From the NCBI GenBank assembly GCA_963816065.1, contig CAWFJG010000022.1, forward strand, positions 1 through 64,000: a DNA stretch of 64,000 bases. Direction: 5' to 3'. Position 1 is the first letter of the stretch; each line of letters starts with the position of its first letter. The notes beneath the pieces were generated by a model. That model made no database searches. It was not told the DNA's origin and saw only the letters and a program-made list of their open reading frames with translations. The translations under genes were made by a program, and so were the position numbers. Shown piece after piece: positions 44,641-54,812 of the stretch. This DNA comes from Roseiarcus sp963816065 (GTDB taxonomy: Bacteria > Pseudomonadota > Alphaproteobacteria > Rhizobiales > Beijerinckiaceae).

Positions 44641-45342
44641 ATGGCAGCGATCAAGCAACTCGCGGCCGTGACGCGTAGCGGGACAGGCAAGGGGGCCGCC
44701 CGCTCCGTTCGTCGCGAAGGCCGCGTTCCCGCCGTTATCTACGGCGGCGGAGTGAAACCCGAGCCAATCTCGGTCGATTTCAAGGACGTCAACAAGCTCA
44801 TCTACGCCGGGCACTTCCTGACCACCATTTTCGAGCTCGAAATGGACGGCCGCAAGGAGCGCGTGCTCCCGCGCGACTACCAGCTCGACATCGTCAACGA
44901 TCGGCCGGTGCACGTCGACTTCCTGCGGCTGACCGCAGGTTCGCGCGTCCGCATCGGCGTTCCGGTCCATGTCGAGAACCGCGACGCCTCGCCCGGCATC
45001 AAGAAGGGCGGCACGGTCAATCTCGTGCTCCACACGATCGAGGTTCTCGCGCCGGCCGACGCCATTCCCGAGGCGGTCACCGTCGACCTCGCCGGTTTGG
45101 ATTTCGCCAATTCCGTGCACCTCTCGGCGCTCAAGCTGCCGGAGGGCTGCAAGGCCGTTTCGACCAAGTCGGACCTGACGGTGGTGACCATCGTGCCGCC
45201 GAGCGTGATGGTCGACGAGCCGACCGCCGCCCCCGCCGCCGCCGCAGCGGCGGCGCCGGCGGCCGCTCCGGCGGCGAAGGCTGCGGCCGCTCCGGCGAAG
45301 GCCGCGACCGCCGCTCCGGCAAAGCCGGCGGCCAAGAAGTAA
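44641..45342 (+). CDS. rplY: 50S ribosomal protein L25 (long form, TL5/Ctc type)
   Basis: 233 residues. The N-terminal L25 domain (VRREGRVPAVIYGGGVKPEP, LPRDYQLDIVNDRPVHVDFL) binds 5S rRNA. The TL5 C-terminal beta domain (VPVHVENRDASPGIKKGGT, VDLAGLDFANSVHLSALKLP) follows. The final 45 residues are an Ala/Pro/Lys tail common in alphaproteobacteria. Start ATG 44641. Its partner pth follows 69 bases downstream, the usual order. Confidence 0.94.
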   Translation: MAAIKQLAAVTRSGTGKGAARSVRREGRVPAVIYGGGVKPEPISVDFKDVNKLIYAGHFLTTIFELEMDGRKERVLPRDYQLDIVNDRPVHVDFLRLTAGSRVRIGVPVHVENRDASPGIKKGGTVNLVLHTIEVLAPADAIPEAVTVDLAGLDFANSVHLSALKLPEGCKAVSTKSDLTVVTIVPPSVMVDEPTAAPAAAAAAAPAAAPAAKAAAAPAKAATAAPAKPAAKK

Positions 45343-45411
45343 GAGCCCTGCGCTCCCATCCGCTCCGGCGGGAGGGAGCGCGGCGCCCGCCGCGCGTCCG
45401 AACGGGGACCC

Positions 45412-46008
45412 ATGCTCGTCATCGCGGGACTCGGCAATCCGGGGGCGCGTTACGCCCGCAACCGTCACAATATCGGCTTCATGGCGCTGGCGGCGATCGC
45501 GGCGACGCATCGCTTCGGTCCGTTCCGCGCCCGTTTTTCCGGCCTTGTCTCGGAAGGCGTGATCGGGGGCGAGCGCGTCCTGTTGCTCGCGCCGCAGACC
45601 TATATGAACGAATCGGGCCGCAGCGTCGGAGAGGCGTTGCGGTTCCATAAGCTCGATGTGGGCGCCCTGACGGTGCTTCACGACGAGCTCGACCTGCCGC
45701 CCGCCAAGGTGCGGGTGAAGGTCGGCGGCGGCGCGGCCGGACACAACGGCCTGCGGTCGATCGCCGCCCACGTCGGAAACGATTACCGGCGCGTTCGCTT
45801 CGGCATCGGCCATCCCGGCGACAAGGCGCTCGTCCACAATTACGTCCTGAGCGACTTCGCCAAGTCCGAGACGAGCTGGGTCGAGGCCGTCTGCCGCGCG
45901 GTGGCGGATGCGGCGCCGCTGCTCGCCGACGGCCAGGACGCCAGCTTCCAGAACAGGGTTCATCTCGCGCTCGAAGCGGCCGGCTTCGGCGAGAAAGCGC
46001 CGACCTGA
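45412..46008 (+). CDS. pth: Peptidyl-tRNA hydrolase
   Basis: 198 residues with the complete active site: GLGNPG with the conserved Asn, RHNIGFMAL with the catalytic His (H19), QTYMNESG, LHDELDLPPAKVRVK with the catalytic Asp, and GGGAAGHNGLRSI. It frees tRNA from prematurely released peptidyl-tRNAs. Located right after rplY, probably co-transcribed. It ends two bases from the convergent histidine kinase stop. Confidence 0.95.
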   Translation: MLVIAGLGNPGARYARNRHNIGFMALAAIAATHRFGPFRARFSGLVSEGVIGGERVLLLAPQTYMNESGRSVGEALRFHKLDVGALTVLHDELDLPPAKVRVKVGGGAAGHNGLRSIAAHVGNDYRRVRFGIGHPGDKALVHNYVLSDFAKSETSWVEAVCRAVADAAPLLADGQDASFQNRVHLALEAAGFGEKAPT

Positions 46009-46010
46009 GC

Positions 46011-47579
46011 TTACGCCGCCTGAGCCGGATCGGACCGTCGCCCCCGTGCGCCGCGGCCCCGGCCTTGGGCGGAAGCGTCGGCCGCGTTCGGATCGAGCGC
46101 CGCCAGCGTCGTCATGACTCGCTCGGGCGGCAGGATGACGACCACCTCGGTGCCTTGTCTGACCTTCGAAGTCAGGCGGAACTGGCCGCCGTGAAGCTCG
46201 ACCAGCCCCTTGACGATCGGCAATCCGAGACCGGTCCCCTCCTCGGCGTTCTTGTGCGCCAGCGAACCGCGGCCGAACGACGACAGGACGACCGGAATCT
46301 CCTCCGGAGGAATGCCCGGCCCAGTGTCCTTGATCGACACATACTGGCCGCCGGACCCGGTCCAGCCGACCTTGACCGCGACCGAGCCGCCCTGCGGCGT
46401 GAACTTGATGGCGTTGGTCAGCAGGTTGAGCGCCACCTGGCGCACGGCCCGCTCGTCCGCCCAGATACGGGGCAGATCCCTGTCCAGCGCCTCGGTGATC
46501 GTCAGATTGCGGCTCTTGGCGCGCATGGACAGGAGCCGGCAACAGTCCTCGACCACCGCCGGAAGCGACACCGCCTCCTCCTTCAACTCGTAGCGCCCGG
46601 CCTCGACCCGCGACAGGTCGAGGATTTCATTGATCAGCATCAGCAAATGCTGACCGCTGACGTGGATGTCATTGGCGTATTCCTTGTAGGCGGGAACGCC
46701 GTGGGCGCCGAAGAGCTCGCCCTTCATCACCTCCGAGAAGCCGAGAATGGCGTTGAGCGGGGTCCTCAGTTCGTGGCTCATGGTGGCGAGAAAGCGCGAC
46801 TTCGCCAGATTGGCGCCCTCCGCTCGACGTCGCGCCTCGTCGGAGTTGAGCTTCGCCTGCTCGAGTTCGGCGATGAGGGAATCCTTCTCCGCCTGCAGGG
46901 AGACGTTGTTTGCGGCGGCGGCGTGAAGGCGCTGCACGACCACGAGGAAATAGGCGATGACTCCGATCGTCATGGCCACGATCGGCGGCCCCAAATGTTC
47001 GAGACGGGAGGCATAGACGAGAACGACGCCGACGATCATCGGCAGCATGCCAGCGACGAACGCCGCAGGAATGGTCGCGGCCAGCAGCGACATGACGGTC
47101 GCAACCATCAGCATGAGGATCATGGCGAAGGCGAGGGCGTCGGGATCGGGCGACCGCAGGAGCGCGACGATCAGGTAGGCCCACGCCGAGCCGCAGAACG
47201 CCGTGGCGAGCACGAACTTGCTGCGCCACGCGGTCCCGCTCTTGTCCGCTTCTCCGTTTTCGAGAAACGCGATCGGCAGCGCATGGACGAGACTGACGGC
47301 AGAACCGATGAAGAGGGCCCAGGTGACGAGGGGCGCCGCGCCGATCATGCCAAGCGCGGCGCCAGCGACGCCGAGGGCGACGAGGCCCAGAATGGGTCCG
47401 GTGTTGCGGTTTATCCGGGCGAACAGCTGCGTCATAGCGGCGGAATGGGTTGGAGCCGCGTCCGGCCCCGTCAGGATCTGGCGGGCGCGCCTGAGCTCGA
47501 TCGTCATTTTGCGGCGACGCGCAGCAGCGTCCGGACCGATTCGTCCGCCCGTTCCGCTCTGCGTTTTCAATTCGCTCAT
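46011..47579 (-). CDS. Membrane sensor histidine kinase, PleC/DivJ/PdhS-like core
   Basis: 522 residues. About six hydrophobic segments lie between residues 60 and 215. A short coiled linker follows (AEKDSLIAELEQAKLNSDEA), then the HisKA box FLATMSHELRTPLNAILGFS and the Rhizobiales-style stretch ending EILDLSRVEAGRYEL. The HATPase domain has NLLTNAIKFTP, DTGPGIPPEE and GTGLGLPIVKGL. No PAS or receiver domain is seen. The core resembles kinases of the CtrA cell-cycle pathway, but which one cannot be decided. No response regulator gene is adjacent. Start 47579 (MSELKTQSGT). Confidence 0.87.
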   Translation of the reverse strand: MSELKTQSGTGGRIGPDAAARRRKMTIELRRARQILTGPDAAPTHSAAMTQLFARINRNTGPILGLVALGVAGAALGMIGAAPLVTWALFIGSAVSLVHALPIAFLENGEADKSGTAWRSKFVLATAFCGSAWAYLIVALLRSPDPDALAFAMILMLMVATVMSLLAATIPAAFVAGMLPMIVGVVLVYASRLEHLGPPIVAMTIGVIAYFLVVVQRLHAAAANNVSLQAEKDSLIAELEQAKLNSDEARRRAEGANLAKSRFLATMSHELRTPLNAILGFSEVMKGELFGAHGVPAYKEYANDIHVSGQHLLMLINEILDLSRVEAGRYELKEEAVSLPAVVEDCCRLLSMRAKSRNLTITEALDRDLPRIWADERAVRQVALNLLTNAIKFTPQGGSVAVKVGWTGSGGQYVSIKDTGPGIPPEEIPVVLSSFGRGSLAHKNAEEGTGLGLPIVKGLVELHGGQFRLTSKVRQGTEVVVILPPERVMTTLAALDPNAADASAQGRGRGARGRRSDPAQAA

Positions 47580-47717
47580 GACGTCGGCGCGCACCGCAAC
47601 TCGTGCGCCCATTATGCTGTTCAAAGGATTAACGAGGCGCTGACGAGGCTCGCTGAGGTTGACGCTTTGCGGCAAGGGTTGGTTATGCTCGTTGCACGAG
47701 CGGGCTTGGAGGGATCG

Positions 47718-48329
47718 ATGAGATTGTACAATTCCAATTTCGCCCCAAACCCACGCCGCGTCCGCGTGTTTTTGAGCGAGAAGGGGCTGTCGATCCCGCG
47801 TGTGGACGTCGATCTCGCGAACCTCGAGCACAAGACGCCGGACTATTCTGTGGTCAACCCGTTTCAGTTGATCCCGGCGTTGGAGCTCGACGACGGCACG
47901 GTGATCGGGGAATCGATCGCCATCTGCCGCTACATCGAGGAGTTGCATCCCGAGCCGAACCTGTTCGGCGCCGATCCGCTGGAACGCGCCATGGTCGAGA
48001 TGTGGCAACGGCGGGTCGAGTGGCAACTGTTGCTCCCGATCGCCCAGGTTTTCCGGCACACCCATCCGCACATGGCGAAACTGGAAGACCCGCAGATCGC
48101 CGACTGGGCGTCCGCCAATCGACCCCGCGTGTTGCGCAGCATGACCATCTTCAACGATGTCCTGCGCGACCGGTCGTTCGTCGCCGGCGATCGTTTTACC
48201 GTCGCCGACATCACCGGTTTGGTGGCGCTCGACTTCACCAGGTCCGCGCGGATCGCGATTCCGCCCGAGTTGGCCGACCTGACCCGCTGGCACGAAGCCC
48301 TCAGGTCCCGGGCGAGCGCTTCGGCCTGA
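47718..48329 (+). CDS. Glutathione S-transferase family protein
   Basis: 203 residues with a thioredoxin-like N-terminal domain (MRLYNSNFAPNPRRVRVFLSE, then QLIPALELDDGTVIGESIAICRYIEE with the glutathione-binding ES pair) and an all-helical C-terminal domain (AGDRFTVADITGLVALDF). GGAGG precedes ATG 47718. It is divergent from the kinase. Its substrate is unknown. Confidence 0.92.
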   Translation: MRLYNSNFAPNPRRVRVFLSEKGLSIPRVDVDLANLEHKTPDYSVVNPFQLIPALELDDGTVIGESIAICRYIEELHPEPNLFGADPLERAMVEMWQRRVEWQLLLPIAQVFRHTHPHMAKLEDPQIADWASANRPRVLRSMTIFNDVLRDRSFVAGDRFTVADITGLVALDFTRSARIAIPPELADLTRWHEALRSRASASA

Positions 48330-48371
48330 CGCGTTCTCTCGGCGCCACACGCACGCCTGTCGGGGCAGGTT

Positions 48372-48866
48372 TTACTCGGCGGCCTGCTTTCGACGCCTTG
48401 GCGGGCGGTTCGGCCACAGAACAATCCGATCCGGCCACCGATCTTGCCCAAGGTCGTCCTCGGAGGCGTAGACCCGCCCCCGGATGGAGACGCCGGCCGC
48501 GTGGACGCTGTCCGCCGAACCGGAGACGAGCGGATGCCAACCCGGCAGGTCTTTGCCTTCCGAGACGAGCCGATAGGCGCAGGTGACCGGTAGCCACGTG
48601 AGCGTGCGAACGACGGAGGGCGTGAGCCGGACACAGTCGGGAACCCGGCTGCTTCGTCGAGGATAGTCGCGGCACCGGCAGGTCTTGGCGTCGAGCAGGG
48701 TGCAACCGACGTCGGTGAAGTGAATTTCGCCCGTGTCTTCGTCCTCGAGCTTGACGAGGCAGCAACGCGCGCAGCCGTCGCACAGGCTCTCCCACTCCGC
48801 CGAGGTCATCTCCTCGAGCGACTTGAGCTTCCAAAACGGCTGGGACTCGGGCTTGCTGTTGGTCAC
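48372..48866 (-). CDS. YcgN-family cysteine cluster protein
   Basis: 164 residues with the UPF0260/YcgN cysteine pattern: CDGCARCCLVKLED, DVGCTLLDAKTCRCRDYPRR, DCVRL and TCAYRL. The cysteines suggest zinc or iron-sulfur binding (CxxCxxCC-type motif). Function is unassigned. It begins MTNSKPESQPFWKLKSLEEM, typical of the family, and lies convergent to the GST gene. Confidence 0.9.
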   Translation of the reverse strand: MTNSKPESQPFWKLKSLEEMTSAEWESLCDGCARCCLVKLEDEDTGEIHFTDVGCTLLDAKTCRCRDYPRRSSRVPDCVRLTPSVVRTLTWLPVTCAYRLVSEGKDLPGWHPLVSGSADSVHAAGVSIRGRVYASEDDLGQDRWPDRIVLWPNRPPRRRKQAAE

Positions 48867-49001
48867 GAATCGGGTCCCTGAGCGCGGTCCGGAAGCGGGC
48901 GGCGCGGGGTCGATATTAATCCTGGTCCGAGACGCTTGCTATCGGACCGGCGCCAGGATCGGCCTTCGGGACCGCCGCTGTCCGAGCGGCAAGGCGCTGG
49001 G

Positions 49002-50084
<1,083 letters not shown>

Positions 50085-50179
50085 CGTTGGGGTCCTTCTC
50101 TCACGGGCGGGGTCCGATCCGCAATAGCGGCTCCGCGCCTCCCTGCCAGGATATGTACACTCTTTGTTCTGCCAGGCAA

Positions 50180-50194
50180 GTTCTTTTTTTGTTC
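50180..50194. promoter_or_regulatory. Alphaproteobacterial LexA (SOS) box of recA
   Basis: GTTC, seven T residues, GTTC: an exact match to the GTTC-N7-GTTC direct-repeat LexA box known in alphaproteobacteria. It lies about 100 bases before the recA start and should hold LexA until DNA damage. Confidence 0.85.
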
Positions 50195-50342
50195 TGCGCG
50201 GACCGAACGCGCATCCTAGGATCGCCCCGGCGTTGACGACGGTATTCAGCGGTATGACGGCGTGATTCACCGCGCGTTACAACCCGGAAGCGACAGGTTT
50301 CGCGGCGGCCTTCGCCTGCCTGATCCGACCTGATAAGTGCCT

Positions 50343-50391
50343 GTTCGATGCCTGTTCGGCGCCTGTTCCGGCCCTGTTAAGGCGCCTGTTC
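50343..50391. promoter_or_regulatory. Tandem array of LexA half-sites
   Basis: GTTC occurs at 50343, 50354 and 50365, each exactly 11 bases apart. It is followed by GTTA at 50376 and GTTC at 50388. The first three make two overlapping full GTTC-N7-GTTC boxes (50343-50357, 50354-50368), with a near-match third. The unit is a degenerate GCCTGTTC repeat. It lies about 260 bases upstream of recA and 230 bases before the divergent DsbA-like gene, with no gene between. Confidence 0.7.
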
Positions 50392-50620
50392 CGGGCCCCT
50401 CCGCCGCGCGCAACCATACGGTTGCACGTCTAGCAAGATCCTGAAATCAAAATGGATTTTCAGAACGAAGCGCCGACAGAGGCCAAAAGAAGGCCACCTT
50501 CCTTATAAATATGCGGCAGGTCGGCGCAGATGAGGGTGGCGGCCTTCGGCGCCGTCGTCCCGGAAGTTGCGTCAATCCAGGATACGCGCGAAGGTGAAAT
50601 CATCCACCCGGAGACTCTGC

Positions 50621-51247
50621 ATGGACCGCAGGCGCATGATGCTGTCGCTGTCGCTCGCCGGCGGGGCGTTCCTGACCGGCGCGGCCCGGTCCGGAGCCGC
50701 GCAGCCGAACCCGGTCGACATTCACGCCATTCTCGACGACCCGGAGGCGCCGGTCGGCGGGAATCCGCACGGCGACGTCACGATCGTCGCCTTCGTCGAC
50801 GACAATTGCCCGTACTGCAAACGCTCCGAGCCGGAGCTGCAGCGCCTTGTCGCGACCGACGGAGGGATCAAGCTCATCTACAAAGACTGGCCGATCCTGG
50901 CGGAAAGCTCGGTCACGGGCGCGCAACTCGCGCTCGCCGCCAAATATCAAGGCCAATACGAGCGCGCGCACACCGCGCTGATGGCCCTGCACGGACAAAG
51001 CTCTGACGGCGCCATGCGCGACGCGGTCGCCTCCGCGGGCGTCGACATGACCCAGCTCGACCGGGATCTCGCCGCGCACGGCGACGCGATCATGAAACTC
51101 ATTCGGCGCAACGCCGCGCAGGCGGACGCGCTCCAACTGAAGGGCACGCCCGTCTACCTCATCGGGCCCTATATGGCAGCCGCGGCGTTAACCTACGACG
51201 AGTTCGCGGATGTCGTGGCGAAGTTCCGGGCGCACATGGGCAAGTGA
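50621..51247 (+). CDS. DsbA-family thiol oxidoreductase, exported
   Basis: 208 residues. The N-terminal RRRMMLSLSLAGGAFLTGAA region looks like a signal sequence, with twin arginines. The thioredoxin-like active site is DDNCPYCKRSE (CPYC), followed by a helical insertion and the cis-Pro loop GTPVYLIG. This matches periplasmic DsbA/DsbG-like (Thioredoxin_4) proteins that make or reshuffle disulfides. GGAG lies eight bases before ATG 50621. It is convergent with a VOC gene. Confidence 0.87.
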   Translation: MDRRRMMLSLSLAGGAFLTGAARSGAAQPNPVDIHAILDDPEAPVGGNPHGDVTIVAFVDDNCPYCKRSEPELQRLVATDGGIKLIYKDWPILAESSVTGAQLALAAKYQGQYERAHTALMALHGQSSDGAMRDAVASAGVDMTQLDRDLAAHGDAIMKLIRRNAAQADALQLKGTPVYLIGPYMAAAALTYDEFADVVAKFRAHMGK

Positions 51248-51262
51248 AAGTCGCAGGCGACT

Positions 51263-51628
51263 TCAGCTCGCCGGCGCGAACACCCGCAGGCGCTGTCCAT
51301 CCGGGTCGAGGGCGACGAAGGTGTAGCCGAAATCCATCCGGGTCGGCTCGAGCGCGATCGCGGCGCCCTTGTCGCGCCAAGCGGCGCACAGCGCCTCGAC
51401 CTCGGCCTCGCTCTCGGCCGTGAAGGCGATCTCGCCGCCGCCGGCGGCGTTGGCCGGGGGTCTGACGCCGTCGCGCTTCCATATCCCCAGCATCAGGTCG
51501 GCGCCGGCGGGAAGCATGGCGAAGGTCGGCGACAAGTCGACCGCCGGCCGGCCGAGGATCGAGGCGTAGAACGCTTCGCTCCTGGCGACGTCGGCGACAT
51601 AGACGATGATGAAGGTGACGTTGGACAT
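51263..51628 (-). CDS. VOC (glyoxalase/bleomycin resistance) superfamily protein
   Basis: 121 residues, one VOC module: FIIVYVADVARSEAFYASIL at the start, FTAESEAEVEALCAAW in the middle and YTFVALDPDGQRLRVF at the end. The second metal-ligand position is occupied by a hydrophobic or Gln-type residue, so activity is uncertain. Probably dimeric. No substrate can be inferred from the neighbours. Confidence 0.87.
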   Translation of the reverse strand: MSNVTFIIVYVADVARSEAFYASILGRPAVDLSPTFAMLPAGADLMLGIWKRDGVRPPANAAGGGEIAFTAESEAEVEALCAAWRDKGAAIALEPTRMDFGYTFVALDPDGQRLRVFAPAS

Positions 51629-51672
51629 GGGATCGGCTCCGGTTGACGGAACGACCCTACCGGGCGGCGCTG

Positions 51673-51960
51673 TCAGTTTCCGTCAGCAGCGGGCGCCGCA
51701 GCGCCTGGCGTGAGGAAATAGGGCTCAACCGGTCCGGTCAGCTTGATCAGCAACGGATTGCCCTTGCGGTCCCTGGTCTTGCCGACCGGCGCCCGAACCC
51801 AGTTCTCGCTGACGCAATATTCCTCGACATCGTGTCGCTCAGCGCCGCGGAACCGGACGCCGACGCCGCGCGCCAGCGCCGCCGCGTCATAAAATGGGCT
51901 CTCCGGATCGACGCTCAGCCGATCGGGGGGGCTATCGGTCGAAGGGCTCGGCTCGGTCAT
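51673..51960 (-). CDS. DUF3297 family protein
   Basis: 95 residues with the family core DRLSVDPESPFYDAAALARG, ERHDVEEYCVSENWVRAP and KTRDRKGNPLLIKLTGPVEPYF. Small cytoplasmic protein of unknown function, common in proteobacteria. It stands between the VOC and rpsT genes on the same strand with short gaps. Confidence 0.87.
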   Translation of the reverse strand: MTEPSPSTDSPPDRLSVDPESPFYDAAALARGVGVRFRGAERHDVEEYCVSENWVRAPVGKTRDRKGNPLLIKLTGPVEPYFLTPGAAAPAADGN

Positions 51961-52031
51961 CGCGACGTCCGTCCACTCGTTCGCCCGCTCCTGATCGAGG
52001 CGGCGCGGGGAAGGTGGCTTCGGGCGGGACT

Positions 52032-52298
52032 TTAGACGGCGAGAGCCTTGACGCGCTTGGTCAGGCGCGAAATCTTGCGCGAGGCCGCGTTGCGGTGGAC
52101 GATGCCCTTCTGGGCGGCGCGGGCGAGCTTCGGCTCGGCGGCGTGCAGGGCCTCCGCCGCCGCCTTCGGGTCCTTGGCGGCCAACGCCTCCTCGACCTTG
52201 CGGACGAACGTCCGCATTTCGCTGCGGCGCGACTTGTTGACCGCGGTGCGGCGGATGGTCTGGCGGGCGGCTTTCTGGGCCGACTTGGTATTGGCCAT
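52032..52298 (-). CDS. rpsT: 30S ribosomal protein S20
   Basis: 88 residues, lysine- and arginine-rich: MANTKSAQKAARQTIRRTAV at the start, then VNKSRRSEMRTFVRKVEEAL and KGIVHRNAASRKISRLTKR. Binds 16S rRNA. ATG 52298 is the family start; the longer frame to 52343 is not needed. GAGGGAA precedes the ATG. Confidence 0.96.
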   Translation of the reverse strand: MANTKSAQKAARQTIRRTAVNKSRRSEMRTFVRKVEEALAAKDPKAAAEALHAAEPKLARAAQKGIVHRNAASRKISRLTKRVKALAV

Positions 52299-52462
52299 GA
52301 ACTCAATTCCCTCGGGCGCGTTTCGAAGCGCGTCTTCGCGCAAAATGAATGAGGCCGGGCGAACGCCCAGCCTGGATCGCGGGCTTATATGCTTTTCGGG
52401 TCGTCGGCGTCAACCGCCGAACGGAAGCCGCGGCGCCATGGGCTTGATCGCGCGCGAAGGCT

Positions 52463-53263
52463 TCAGGCGCGCGGCGACGCGGGGCTCGTTCCGCGGAAGG
52501 TGAACCGCGCCGGACGCTTCTCGGCGAAAGCGGCAAGCCCTTCCGAGAAATCCGGCCCCAGCGCGGCCTGCTCGGCCAGCGCCCGAAACGCCGGGGTCTC
52601 GACGGTCATGCCGCCGGCGATCGCATCGACCGCACGCTTGCCGCCGCGGATCGAGGCCTGGCTGAGATCGGCGAGGCCTCGGGCGTAACCGAGCGCGGTC
52701 TCGCGCAGCGCCGTCTCGACTCTCCGGTCGATCAGACCGATCGACAGCGCCTCGTCGGTTTCGATCCGTCGCCCGGTGAAAAGAATGTCCTTGGCGCGCG
52801 CAGGCCCGACCAGTTCGACGAGACGGCGCGTCTCGGCGTGGCCATAGACGAGCCCGAGCTTCGCCGGCGTGATCGCGAGATGGGCGTCCGCGGCGCAAAA
52901 CCGGAGGTCGCAAGCGAGCGCCACGGCGAGACCGCCCCCGACGACGTTGCCCTGCAGGACCGCAATGGTCGGGCGGTCGATCTCCATCAGCGCCCGGAGC
53001 CCGTCCTGGATGGCGTCGCCGTAATCGCGGGTCGCCGCCGCGTCCTTGTAGACCTCGTCGAATTCCGAAATGTCGGCGCCGGCGCTGAAATGGCCGCCAG
53101 CGCCCTCCGCGATCACGACGAGCGCGTCTGGCCTCGCCTCGATCGAGGCCCGGATCGCCGGAAGAGCGCGCCACATGGCGCGCGAGATGGCGTTGCGCCG
53201 TTCGGGCCGGTTCAGAACGATCCGGGCGAATGGCGGCTCGAAGCTCAGCGAAATGTCGGTCAT
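52463..53263 (-). CDS. Enoyl-CoA hydratase/isomerase family protein
   Basis: 266 residues of crotonase fold: IVLNRPERRNAISRAMWRAL, the oxyanion-hole segment EGAGGHFSAGADISEFDEV and VVGGGLAVALACDLRFCA. The usual second catalytic acids around PEAKLGL read TPAKLGLVYGHAET. Probably hydrates a 2-enoyl-CoA; substrate not predictable. Start 53263 (MTDISLSFEPPFARI) chosen by similarity. It is divergent from the allantoinase gene. Confidence 0.87.
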   Translation of the reverse strand: MTDISLSFEPPFARIVLNRPERRNAISRAMWRALPAIRASIEARPDALVVIAEGAGGHFSAGADISEFDEVYKDAAATRDYGDAIQDGLRALMEIDRPTIAVLQGNVVGGGLAVALACDLRFCAADAHLAITPAKLGLVYGHAETRRLVELVGPARAKDILFTGRRIETDEALSIGLIDRRVETALRETALGYARGLADLSQASIRGGKRAVDAIAGGMTVETPAFRALAEQAALGPDFSEGLAAFAEKRPARFTFRGTSPASPRA

Positions 53264-53390
53264 GGTCGCCAACGAGGTGGGGGAAATGGGCGACGCCCTT
53301 TCTGGAGCATTTGCCGGGTTGGAGCAAACGCCGCCCTGTCGTAGCGTTGCGGAAACGACGGCCCAGGGCGGCCAAGAGGGACTGAACCGC

Positions 53391-54812
53391 ATGACGAACC
53401 CCGGCGATTACCCGCGCGACATGATCGGCTACGGGCGCACGCCGCCGTTCGCCGATTGGCCCAACGGGGCGCGGATCGCCGTTCAGTTCGTGATCAATTA
53501 CGAGGAAGGCGGCGAGAACAACATTCTGCACGGCGACGCCGCCTCGGAGGCGTTTCTCTCGGAGATCGTCGGCGCGGCGCCCTGGCCGGGCATGCGCCAC
53601 ATGAATATGGAGTCGATCTACGAATATGGCTCGCGCGCCGGCTTCTGGCGCCTGCACCGGATGTTCACGGAGCGGTCCGTCCCCGTCACCGTCTACGCCG
53701 TCGCCACCGCGATGGCCCGCAATCCCGAGGCGGTCGCGGCGATGAACGAGGCCAAGTGGGAAATCGCCACCCACGGTTATAAATGGATCGACTATCGCGA
53801 TGCGCCTGCCGAATTGGAGGCTCAGCACATCGCCGAGGCGATCCGCATCCACACCGAGGCGGCAGGCGTCCGCCCGCTCGGGTTTTACCAGGGGCGCTCA
53901 TCGATCAACACGATCCGGCTCGGCATGGAGGAGGGCGGCTTCGTCTATTGCGCCGACGTCTACGCCGACGACCTGCCCTACTGGGCCGAGGGTCCGCGCG
54001 GGCCTCAGCTTCTCGTTCCGTATACGCTCGATTCGAACGACATGCGCTTCGCCACCCCGCAGGGCTTCAATTGCGGCGACCAGTTCTACGCGTATCTCAA
54101 GGATTCGTTCGACGCGCTCTACGCCGAGGGCGACGTCGCCCCCAAAATGCTGTCGGTCGGGCTGCACTGCCGCCTTGTCGGCCGGCCGGGGCGCGCGGCG
54201 TCGCTGAAGCGCTTCCTCGACTATGTGCTGAGCCACGACAAGGCGTGGGTTCCGACCCGGCTCGACATCGCGCGGCGTTGGATTCGGACCCATGCCCCAC
54301 CCGGCGGCTGGAAGCCGTCCAGGCTGACCCGGACGCTGTTCCTCGAAAGGTTCGGCGGCGCCTACGAGCACTCGCCCTGGATCGCCGGGGCGGCCTATGA
54401 CGCAGGGCTCGAGGCGGACGCCGACGACGCCGAAGGGCTGGCGAAGGCCCTGGCGGCCGCCGCGGCGCGGGGCTCCGACGATCAGAAACGCGCGCTGATC
54501 CAGGCCCATCCGGATCTCGCCGGACGCCTTGCCCAGGCGCGCCGCTTGACCGCCAAATCGACCGGCGAGCAGGCGAGCGCCGGGCTCGACCGGTTGAGCT
54601 CCGAAGAGTTCGCCGAGTTCGCCGCGCTCAACGACGCCTACCGCAGCCGTTTCGGCTTCCCGTTCATCATGGCGGTCAAGGGCAAGAGCAAGGCTGAGAT
54701 TCTCGCTGGCTTCGAGCGCCGGCTGACCAACGACGCAGACGCCGAGACGCGAACGGCGCTTGCGGAGATCGACCGGATCGCGGCGCTGCGGCTTCGGGAG
54801 ATTTTGGCGTGA
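53391..54812 (+). CDS. Allantoinase (PuuE type) fused to OHCU decarboxylase (UraD)
   Basis: 473 residues. Residues 1-305 form a polysaccharide-deacetylase-like barrel of PuuE allantoinases: RIAVQFVINYEEGGENN, MNMESIYEYGSRAGFWRL, ATHGYKWID and MLSVGLHCRLVGRPGR. Residues 320-473 form UraD: IQAHPDLAGRLAQA with its catalytic His, LSSEEFAEFAALNDAY and FGFPFIMAVKGKSK. It combines two steps of urate breakdown: decarboxylation of OHCU to S-allantoin, and hydrolysis of allantoin to allantoate. The guanine deaminase gene follows with overlap. Confidence 0.92.
   Translation: MTNPGDYPRDMIGYGRTPPFADWPNGARIAVQFVINYEEGGENNILHGDAASEAFLSEIVGAAPWPGMRHMNMESIYEYGSRAGFWRLHRMFTERSVPVTVYAVATAMARNPEAVAAMNEAKWEIATHGYKWIDYRDAPAELEAQHIAEAIRIHTEAAGVRPLGFYQGRSSINTIRLGMEEGGFVYCADVYADDLPYWAEGPRGPQLLVPYTLDSNDMRFATPQGFNCGDQFYAYLKDSFDALYAEGDVAPKMLSVGLHCRLVGRPGRAASLKRFLDYVLSHDKAWVPTRLDIARRWIRTHAPPGGWKPSRLTRTLFLERFGGAYEHSPWIAGAAYDAGLEADADDAEGLAKALAAAAARGSDDQKRALIQAHPDLAGRLAQARRLTAKSTGEQASAGLDRLSSEEFAEFAALNDAYRSRFGFPFIMAVKGKSKAEILAGFERRLTNDADAETRTALAEIDRIAALRLREILA

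Noticed and set aside
45342..45411. A terminator between rplY and pth
   Set aside because: The gap is GC-rich with some self-complementarity but has no T-run, and the two genes are usually co-transcribed.
46065..48329. A 754-codon plus-strand open frame across the histidine kinase gene
   Set aside because: It is in frame with the GST gene only by chance. The part before 47718 is antisense to a clear kinase and has no protein-like composition.
50331..50395. The GCCTGTTC repeats as a CRISPR-like array
   Set aside because: Units are about 11 bases with no spacers. They match LexA half-sites, not CRISPR repeats. No CRISPR array or cas gene was seen in the window.
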